A stretch of DNA of 64,000 bases, from assembly GCF_001187505.1 (NCBI RefSeq), contig NZ_CP012150.1, positions 310,001-374,000 of the forward strand. The letters are read 5' to 3'. Of this stretch, positions 58,179 through 64,000 are shown piece after piece. Each line of letters begins with the position of its first letter. Position 1 is the stretch's first letter. The translations under genes were made by a program, and so were the position numbers. The notes below the pieces were generated by a model. It saw only the letters and a program-made list of their open reading frames with translations, ran no database searches and was not told the DNA's origin. Origin of the DNA: Mycolicibacterium goodii. Its GTDB lineage: Bacteria; Actinomycetota; Actinomycetes; Mycobacteriales; Mycobacteriaceae.

Positions 58179-58574
58179 TCAGAGGCGCTGACGATATCGG
58201 CCGTGGGCGACCGCGGGCGTGGAACCGACAGCTTCGCCGACCTGTTTCCACGTCGCGCCGGCGTCGAGGGCGGCTGCCACCGCATCGACGTCGGGTGTGC
58301 GGATGCGTTGGCGGCGCCGCTCGACCAGAGCGTTGGAGATGAGGGTGAGCACATCGAGTGACCAGTCGAGTCGGTATGCCGACAGTGCGCCCCACTGCGG
58401 ATCGGCGGGGTCCGCGGCGAGGAGCACCGCGGTGATGTGTTCGGCGTCACCCGGCAGTGTCATGCCGGCCGCGGTGAGCCGGTCCATGATGCGGGTGCTG
58501 GCGATTCGTCGCGCTGCGTGGAGGGCGGCGGCGCGTACCTGTTCTTCGTCACTGCAAGACGCGCCGTCTGCCAT
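58179..58574 (-). CDS. Small HTH protein beside ThiF fusion
   Basis: A 131-aa protein. The last 35 residues form a helix-turn-helix, VAAALDAGATWKQVGEAVGS, followed by a basic recognition-like helix (VAHGRYRQRL), resembling the WKQVG-type HTH of actinobacterial DNA-binding proteins. The N-terminal 95 residues are helical with Ala, Leu and Asp. It may regulate its own locus through the palindrome at 58608. No Shine-Dalgarno site precedes the ATG. Confidence 0.6.
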   Translation of the reverse strand: MADGASCSDEEQVRAAALHAARRIASTRIMDRLTAAGMTLPGDAEHITAVLLAADPADPQWGALSAYRLDWSLDVLTLISNALVERRRQRIRTPDVDAVAAALDAGATWKQVGEAVGSTPAVAHGRYRQRL

Positions 58575-58607
58575 AGGTGTAGAGACTAAGTGTCATCAGC
58601 AGAGATG

Positions 58608-58628
58608 GCATCTGGTAATACCGGATGG
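58608..58628 (-). promoter_or_regulatory. Inverted repeat upstream of HTH gene
   Basis: GCATCTGGTA-A-TACCGGATGG, a 10-1-10 inverted repeat with a perfect GGTA-A-TACC core and two mismatches further out. It lies 34-54 nt before the HTH gene start, near where a promoter would be. Confidence 0.5.
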
Positions 58629-58680
58629 CACGCATGGATGTACAGAATGCGCCGGGCTCCGGTCGGCCCTTACGACGTTG

Positions 58681-60828
58681 TCACCGGGGCTCCCCCGAGC
58701 GGGTTGTCGTCGCGCTGCTCTGTACCCGGCTGATGCTGCGTCGGCTCGGCAGCGATGCCGGCGGCGCGACGGTCAGGCGCAGGATCAGGGCGACCGACTC
58801 CCCCGGTTGTAGTTGCGCCAGAGCGTTGAATTCGCTTTGCAGTCGGCCCAATTCGTTCGCGAACGGCGCGGAGAGTTCCTCGAGTTCGGCGGCGGTGTGC
58901 GCGTAGAGGAAGACCGGAGATACCGGCTGCACGCCGTATCCCTGCTGCTGCGCGGCGATCCAGACGGCTTCGACCGCCGACCCGCCTGCGGCGTAGGCGA
59001 GCAGGTCGTTTCCGGTCACCGTGACAACGGCCAGCGCCGAGCTGGCCAGGACCCGGTCGCGCATATCGTCGCCGAGTGCGGATCCGGCGTCCCATTCGGC
59101 GAGATGCGCCATGACGTCGGGGCGGCGTAGGACATCGAGGATTGCCATGTCGCCTGCGTCGAATTCCAGGCTGCGTACGTCGATGCCGGTGTCCGGGTCC
59201 GGGTCACCCGGCCAGCGCAGTTCGGAGATCATCTCTTTGTGCAGGTGTGGCGTCAGGAACCGGATGCGGTCGGCGCCGGCAAGGATGGTGGCCGCCCGGG
59301 AGATGTCGTCTCGTTGCGTGAGCAGGTGCAGGACTGCACCATGGCGTTCGGCCGCGGCGCTGATCTGGGCGACTGTGGCGTCGTCCAGCGGCTTGGGTGT
59401 TCCGTGATGGCGGTTGGATTCGCGGTTCAGCATCGACCGGTAGAGGCGGGCGAGCGCGGGATCGGTGCCGTCGTCGGTGATGCGCATGGTGGCCTGCAGC
59501 GGCACGGCGTCGCCTGCGGTGACGGTGACGGGGCCGAGCACGCGGTGTTCGGCGGCCGCGATCTTGATGTTCAGCAGTGCTGCGCCCAAGGCGACGGCAC
59601 TGCCGCGGAAATTGACGTCCATCGTCGAGGTGTATTCGGGGTCGAGGCTCACGGTGATGGAGTCCCCGGTGATCGTGATCAGCCAGGGTTGGGTGTTGCC
59701 GCCGGAGGGGGCGCGCATGGCGGCTGAGGCCAAATGTTCGATCGGGCCTCCGGTGAGCGCCTGCGGGGTGTCCGGATCGTCGAGGGTCGTCTCGTAACGA
59801 TGTCCCATGTCGGGTTCGCGGATCTGGTCGAGGGCCCAGTTCACGTCGATGCGGCTGCGGCCGGAGCCGAGTTCCTCACCGAGTCCGATCCGGCGGACGG
59901 CCTCGGCGACCGCCGACGCGCCGATGATGACGTCGGCGGCCAGCTGCGGCCAGGTGGACAGGGATCGGTCGACCTCGATGAGGGATGCGGCCGTGCGGGG
60001 CGACAGGCGTTCGGCTTCCAGGTGCCGCAGGACGTGCGGGATCTTCTCGCGGCTGCTCATGCCGGGCAGGAGGCCGATGTCGAGTTGTCCGAGCAGTCCG
60101 TGCAGGATGGGCCGCTGCCGATCCTGGTCGAAGCGTTCGACGTCGATGATGCCGCGGTCACTGGTGGCCATGAGCACCGGGATGTTGCGGTCGCGTGCCG
60201 CGACGCGGAGCAGGGCTTTGATGTCGAGTGAATCGCATTCCTCAACCGCGATGTCGAGGCCGTCGACGAAGTCGTCGAGGGTCTCGGCGTTGAGGCCTGC
60301 CTCGAGCACCTCGACGTGAAGGTAGGGGTCGATCTCGGCGATTCTGCGGGCGGCGACAACGGCCTTGTTGATGCCGAGGTCGAAGACGGTGGCAGGCACG
60401 CGGTTGAGGTTGGACAGTTCGAGCTCGTCGAAATCGGCCAGGCGCAGTTTGCCGCACAGCCCCTGGGCGGCGAGCGTGTGGGCGATGACATGGCCCACGC
60501 TGAGGCCGGCGACGCCGATCGTGAGCGTGCCGAGTTTGGCTTGCTCGGCGGCGGTGATGTTGTTGCGGTTGCGGTCCAGCCGCAGCGCCTGGAACCCGCG
60601 CGGGCCGAGTACGGCGACGACGGCGCGCCGCCACGGGTAGTAGGCCCATCGCCGGCCTTCGCCCAGCAGCTCGTCGGCCGGTGCCGGGCGAAGTGCGCGC
60701 AGGCTCTGCAGCTGTTGGTCGTGATGGTCGAGGAAGGCGATCGCAGGGTCAGCGCGGAGCTCATCGAGGCGGGCCCTGTCGCCAGGCAGAGTTGGGTCGA
60801 GAACCTGTGCGGTGTAGGCGGTCTGCAT
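58681..60828 (-). CDS. ThiF/E1-like adenylyltransferase fused to nitroreductase (MoeY-like)
   Basis: A 715-aa fusion. Residues about 90-330 are a ThiF/MoeB-like Rossmann domain: GVAGLSVGHVIAHTLA (105-120, nucleotide loop) and LADFDELELSNLNRV (the Asp and Arg that position ATP and the carrier C-terminus), then EECDSLD. The CxxC...CxxC zinc ribbon of MoeB is absent. Residues about 360-690 are a nitroreductase-like FMN domain (MRAPSGGNTQPW). The size and order match Rv1355c, called MoeY, whose function is unknown. The link to molybdopterin is doubtful; such a pairing also recalls the ThiF-like and McbC-like parts of RiPP clusters. Divergent from the P450 79 nt away. Confidence 0.8.
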   Translation of the reverse strand: MQTAYTAQVLDPTLPGDRARLDELRADPAIAFLDHHDQQLQSLRALRPAPADELLGEGRRWAYYPWRRAVVAVLGPRGFQALRLDRNRNNITAAEQAKLGTLTIGVAGLSVGHVIAHTLAAQGLCGKLRLADFDELELSNLNRVPATVFDLGINKAVVAARRIAEIDPYLHVEVLEAGLNAETLDDFVDGLDIAVEECDSLDIKALLRVAARDRNIPVLMATSDRGIIDVERFDQDRQRPILHGLLGQLDIGLLPGMSSREKIPHVLRHLEAERLSPRTAASLIEVDRSLSTWPQLAADVIIGASAVAEAVRRIGLGEELGSGRSRIDVNWALDQIREPDMGHRYETTLDDPDTPQALTGGPIEHLASAAMRAPSGGNTQPWLITITGDSITVSLDPEYTSTMDVNFRGSAVALGAALLNIKIAAAEHRVLGPVTVTAGDAVPLQATMRITDDGTDPALARLYRSMLNRESNRHHGTPKPLDDATVAQISAAAERHGAVLHLLTQRDDISRAATILAGADRIRFLTPHLHKEMISELRWPGDPDPDTGIDVRSLEFDAGDMAILDVLRRPDVMAHLAEWDAGSALGDDMRDRVLASSALAVVTVTGNDLLAYAAGGSAVEAVWIAAQQQGYGVQPVSPVFLYAHTAAELEELSAPFANELGRLQSEFNALAQLQPGESVALILRLTVAPPASLPSRRSISRVQSSATTTRSGEPR

Positions 60829-60907
60829 GCTGTCCCTTCGCTGATTCGGCGCCGCGCGCCGAGTTGCCTCAGTCGTAGACTATGTCCGACGTTGGGGAGG
60901 TGCGCGC

Positions 60908-62275
60908 GTGACCGAGACTGCGCGGGAGCAAACTGTTGTGGATCTTCCGCTGGCTCCGATCAATCCGCTGCCGTACCGGCAAAGGCGGGAGGCTTTGCGG
61001 AACTTCCACACCGGCACCGACATCCTGCGGGACGCCGGTGGACCGGTCACGCGGTTCAGCCTCGGCCCGCGCTGGCTCATGCCGCCGATCGTTTTGGCGA
61101 CCTCACCTCAAGGTATCCGCGACATCATGAGCGTCCGCGACGGCTCGATCGACAAGACGAGCGGGGTAGGGCGAGAGCTTCGCCGTTTGCTCGGCGGGAA
61201 TCTGTTCGTGTTGCCGCATCAGGAATGGCTACCGCGGCGGCGCACATTGCAGCCGGTTTTCACCAAGAAGCGGGTGGAGTCGTTCGGCGCGCACATGGCC
61301 GAGGCCACAGAGATGGTGGTGTCCTCGTGGACCGACGGTGGGCAGATCAGCTTGGACGCCGAAGCGCGGCAGCTGACGATGCGCGCACTGGGCCGGTCGG
61401 TGTTGGGTCTGGACCTGGATCAGCGGGCGGATGCGGTGGCCGAACCGTTGCGGGTGGCGACCAGTTATGCGGTGCGGCGGGCGTTGAAACCGCTCCGCCC
61501 GCCGGCCTGGTTGCCGACCCCGGGGCGACGGCGGTCCCGCGAGGCGGCAGCCACGATCCGGGGGCTGGCCGCCGAGATCGTGCGCGCGTGTCGTGCCGAT
61601 CCCGACCTGGATGCACCGCTGGTGCAGGCGTTGATCGCCGCGCGTGACCCGGAGACCGGAAAGCCGTTGACCGACGACGAGATTCGCGATGAGCTCGTGA
61701 TCTTCGTGTTCGCGGGTCATGACACGACGGCCACGACGCTGACCTACGCGTTGTGGCAATTGGGTCGCCATCCCGAAATTCAGGAGCGCGTGGCGGCCGA
61801 GGCCGCCGCGATCGGCGATCGGCTGTTGACGCCTGGGGACGTCGAGCAGCTCGGATACACGGTCCAGGTTCTTCGGGAGGCGCTGCGACTGTGTCCGCCC
61901 GGGCCCACCGGCACACGGATGGCGATGGAGGACGTGGAGGTCGCCGGATATCGGGTTGAGGCGGGCACGATGTTGGTGTTCGGCCGCATGTCGGTCCAGC
62001 GTGACCCGACGCTGTGGGAGGATCCGCTGCGGTTCGATCCCGAGCGGTTCACCCCGGAGAAGATGAAGGCTCGGGACCGGTGGCAGTACGTGCCGTTCGG
62101 CGGCGGGCCCCGGTCGTGCATCGGTGATCACTTCGCCATGTTGGAGGCGACGCTGGCGCTGGCGTCGATCATTCGGCGCGTGCGGCTGTCCTCGCTGGAG
62201 GACGATTTCCCGTTGGCCGTGCCGTTCACGATGGTGCCGGGTGGTCCGATCCCGGCACGGGTGGCGCTGCGCTGA
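60908..62275 (+). CDS. Cytochrome P450 (CYP4/CYP132-like)
   Basis: A 455-aa P450. AGHDTT (269-274), ExxR at E324-R327, and haem Cys404 in FGGGPRSCIGDHFAMLE. The longer length, the RRTLQPVF-type C helix and GGNLFVLPHQEWLPRRR resemble eukaryote-like CYP4 and mycobacterial CYP132 proteins, which often oxidise long-chain fatty substrates. No ferredoxin gene is adjacent. GTG start with GGAGG 7 nt before it; TAGACT upstream is a good -10. A TetR gene follows convergently. Confidence 0.9.
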   Translation: MTETAREQTVVDLPLAPINPLPYRQRREALRNFHTGTDILRDAGGPVTRFSLGPRWLMPPIVLATSPQGIRDIMSVRDGSIDKTSGVGRELRRLLGGNLFVLPHQEWLPRRRTLQPVFTKKRVESFGAHMAEATEMVVSSWTDGGQISLDAEARQLTMRALGRSVLGLDLDQRADAVAEPLRVATSYAVRRALKPLRPPAWLPTPGRRRSREAAATIRGLAAEIVRACRADPDLDAPLVQALIAARDPETGKPLTDDEIRDELVIFVFAGHDTTATTLTYALWQLGRHPEIQERVAAEAAAIGDRLLTPGDVEQLGYTVQVLREALRLCPPGPTGTRMAMEDVEVAGYRVEAGTMLVFGRMSVQRDPTLWEDPLRFDPERFTPEKMKARDRWQYVPFGGGPRSCIGDHFAMLEATLALASIIRRVRLSSLEDDFPLAVPFTMVPGGPIPARVALR

Positions 62276-62286
62276 TCCCGGTGCCG

Positions 62287-62931
62287 TCAATCTCGGTCGG
62301 TTTCGGCCCTGAACTGGCCGTGGCGGATCATCGCCGTGACGGCGGCATCCCAGCGCTGCAGCTCGGCGGGTTTGCAAAGCGCGCCTTCGATGTGGCGGGC
62401 GATGTGTGCGCGCAGCATGATGGGGCCCAGGCGCAGCATCAACGGGTTGAGTGCGGCCCAGTCATGGTCGAGGTCTGGCCTGGTGAGTCCCGCTTCGGCG
62501 AAGTTGTCACGCTGGCGGACGCTGATCTTGAGGAGTCCGTCGAAGATCACGGCGCCGATGTTGTTGCCTTCGATGAGCGCGCGGCCCACGTAGTCGACGG
62601 CGTCGGGATGGTCATGGACGAGCTTGGAGAATCGCCCGCCGAGTGAGTTGAAATCGTCCATCGGAGTTGCCGGCACCGGCAGAGGGTTTGATTCGAGGGC
62701 TTCACCGAACACACGCAGGACGTAGTTGTCGACAGCGGCGATCAGGCCGGCTTTGTTGCCGAAATGGTGTTGTACCAGCCCGTGTGACACTCCAGCTGCT
62801 TCGGCGATGGTGCGCATGGTGGTCGCGCTGATGCCGTGCGCCGCAAAACAACGGATTGCGGCGGCGCGTATCCGTTCGGCGTTGGACAACTCGACCGGGG
62901 CCAGTTGCTGAAAGAACACGGAGCCTTCCAT
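62287..62931 (-). CDS. TetR-family regulator
   Basis: A 214-aa TetR protein with HTH TTMRTIAEAAGVSHGLVQHHFGNKAGLIAAV. Residues after 60 are the ligand domain (ALESNPLPVPATPMDDF). The chosen ATG excludes a 20-residue upstream extension (MILGSIMTEWRSKC) that lacks a Shine-Dalgarno site. It is convergent with the P450 and divergent from the hydrolase, so it may control the hydrolase, the P450, or both. Confidence 0.82.
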   Translation of the reverse strand: MEGSVFFQQLAPVELSNAERIRAAAIRCFAAHGISATTMRTIAEAAGVSHGLVQHHFGNKAGLIAAVDNYVLRVFGEALESNPLPVPATPMDDFNSLGGRFSKLVHDHPDAVDYVGRALIEGNNIGAVIFDGLLKISVRQRDNFAEAGLTRPDLDHDWAALNPLMLRLGPIMLRAHIARHIEGALCKPAELQRWDAAVTAMIRHGQFRAETDRD

Positions 62932-63153
62932 AGCGATCGACAATACAGCGCACTTGGATCGCCATTCAGTCATAATGCTGCCCAATATCAACCCACTGCG
63001 GAACCATCCATTTGGGCAACCAACCTATACAATTGGATTGATCTGCTATACGCTCGCACCGTCCATGCGCGCTGAGGTGTGACTGCAGGCGAAACCTATG
63101 GACGCGGGTCGACCGCCCGTCGGCGGACCCGAATTTCAGTCGAGATCCGAGGC
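62932..63153. other. Intergenic region between TetR and hydrolase genes
   Basis: About 220 nt, the longest gap in the window. It is AT-richer than its surroundings and holds TGCCCAA (62979-62985) facing TTGGGCA (63012-63018), and CTATAC twice at 63025 and 63046. These may be promoter and operator elements for the divergent TetR and hydrolase genes. No RNA gene or open frame is convincing. Confidence 0.4.
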
Positions 63154-63939
63154 ATGCATCGAGTAGACGGGGATGGCGCCTTGCCGAACATCGCGTATCC
63201 AGCACCCGCGGGGGCTCTGCCCGGGTACCTGGCAACGCCAACAACCGATGGCCCCTGGCCGGGCGTGGTGGTCGTCCAGGACGTGCGGGGGATGACAACG
63301 GATCTGCGCCGCATCAGCGATCGCCTCGCAGGCGAGGGGTATCTCGCCCTGGCTCCCGATCTCTACGGGCGAGGATTCAAGCCCAAGTGCATGATCGCCA
63401 CCATTCGGGCGCACTTCGCCGACACCGGCGACGCCTACGACGACATCACTGCCGCACGCAACCACCTGGCCGGTGACCCGCGGTGCACCGGCCGGATCGG
63501 GTTGATGGGATTCTGCATGGGCGCCGGTTTCGTCCTCCAGTTGTCGCCACGAGGCCTCTTCGATGTGGCCGCGGCCCACTACGGACTGGCCCCCAAAAGC
63601 CTTGATGCGCTCGCGCGTTCGTGTCCGGTTGTCGCGAGTTACGGAGCCAAGGACCGCGTCGTCAAACCGGGAGCGGCCGGCACGTTGGAGTCCAGCCTCA
63701 CCAGGGGCTCGGTGGATCGCGACATCAAGGAGTACCCGGACGTCGGGCACAGCTTCATGAACAAGTCAGGCATTCCGGCGCCGTTCACCATCATCGAAAG
63801 ACTGGCCGGATTTGCCTATTCGGAGCCAGAAGCCGAGGACGCATGGGAGCGGACGTTCGCCTTCTTCGAGAAGTATCTGCAGACGCCTCCCCCGGAGTTT
63901 CCCGGGCAGGACGGTATCGACGATGCGCGAACCAGCTGA
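63154..63939 (+). CDS. Dienelactone hydrolase-like protein
   Basis: A protein of about 261 aa with an alpha/beta-hydrolase fold. The nucleophile is Cys in GFCMGAG (G-x-C-x-G, as in dienelactone hydrolase rather than Ser), the acid is Asp in GAKDRV, and His is in PDVGHSF; all three are present. Members open lactones or cleave esters in aromatic degradation. The start is uncertain: the ATG before HRVDGDG is chosen because the domain begins soon after; a GTG at 63079 would add 25 basic residues. Confidence 0.82.
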   Translation: MHRVDGDGALPNIAYPAPAGALPGYLATPTTDGPWPGVVVVQDVRGMTTDLRRISDRLAGEGYLALAPDLYGRGFKPKCMIATIRAHFADTGDAYDDITAARNHLAGDPRCTGRIGLMGFCMGAGFVLQLSPRGLFDVAAAHYGLAPKSLDALARSCPVVASYGAKDRVVKPGAAGTLESSLTRGSVDRDIKEYPDVGHSFMNKSGIPAPFTIIERLAGFAYSEPEAEDAWERTFAFFEKYLQTPPPEFPGQDGIDDARTS

Positions 63940-63960
63940 GCCATCGGGGCGGTGACGCTC

Positions 63961-64000
63961 ATGTCACGACCGAAGACCCCATCCGTAGCTGATGAATCGT
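63961..64000 (+). CDS. Possible start of next gene (truncated by window)
   Basis: An ATG opens a frame reading MSRPKTPSVADES that continues past the window edge, with an in-frame GTG 9 nt earlier. Too little is present to identify it. Confidence 0.3.
   Translation, partial: MSRPKTPSVADES

Noticed and set aside
58681..60828. Fusion protein as a true molybdopterin synthase sulfurylase (MoeB)
   Set aside because: The MoeB zinc-binding cysteine pairs are absent and a nitroreductase domain is attached, so a direct role in molybdopterin synthesis is not supported.

Overview
The window is high-GC actinobacterial DNA and almost certainly comes from a fast-growing mycobacterium (Mycolicibacterium, M. 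smegmatis-like). Gene order matches, from memory, the Rv0356c-Rv0391 segment of M. tuberculosis with M. smegmatis-type additions. Anchors are metZ, purT, purA, the Rv0358/Rv0359/Rv0360c/Rv0361 homologues, class II fba, a DedA protein, the cox cluster, a SpoU methylase, ttfA and clpB. Gene density is very high, many genes overlap at ATGA, GTGA or TTGA junctions, and no intergenic gap exceeds about 220 bp. I saw no rRNA, tRNA, IS element or CRISPR array.

Layout. 0-6.6 kb: luciferase-like monooxygenase/acetyltransferase pair, a SDR, and a LysR-permease-(R)-type amine transaminase unit. 6.6-11 kb: minus-strand block UBP zinc finger, purT with a long acidic tail, a membrane protein, a rhodanese, metZ and a small protein. 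11-16 kb: Na+/H+ antiporter, MMPL transporter, P450 and ferredoxin. 16-24 kb: core mycobacterial genes (thioesterase, purA, M50 protease, zinc exporter, DUF3151, fba, DedA). 24-33.6 kb: carbon monoxide dehydrogenase operon with maturation genes and a divergent LysR regulator. 33.6-39.7 kb: F420-type oxidoreductase, GH76-like protein, SpoU methylase, lipoprotein, SDR, ttfA and a TetR regulator. 39.7-45.3 kb: Rieske oxygenase/reductase pair, clpB and a CYTH protein. 45.3-51.2 kb: glycosyltransferase, GAP-family protein, a TetR/membrane-protein pair, flavohaemoprotein and aldose epimerase. 51.2-57 kb: a self-contained acyl-CoA catabolic cassette (ligase, MHS symporter, SDR, acyl-CoA dehydrogenase, TetR) flanked by a 24-bp direct repeat. 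57-64 kb: accessory region with a methyltransferase, two unknown small proteins, a ThiF-nitroreductase fusion, a P450, a TetR regulator and a dienelactone hydrolase.

Functional themes. The cox genes form an eight-gene unit expected to build and membrane-couple a form I Mo-Cu CO dehydrogenase. clpB carries a textbook overlap of an HspR (HAIR) operator and a SigH-type promoter. The zinc exporter has a metalloregulator-like palindrome between its promoter elements and a leaderless start. The ligase/symporter and SDR/dehydrogenase/TetR operons share two copies of the same palindrome and are probably one TetR regulon. The least understood locus is the ThiF-nitroreductase fusion with its HTH and 147-aa neighbours.

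All identifications are from reading the sequence and remembered family features. No database search was run. Start codons were chosen from Shine-Dalgarno sites, overlaps or leaderless promoters and are marked where uncertain.
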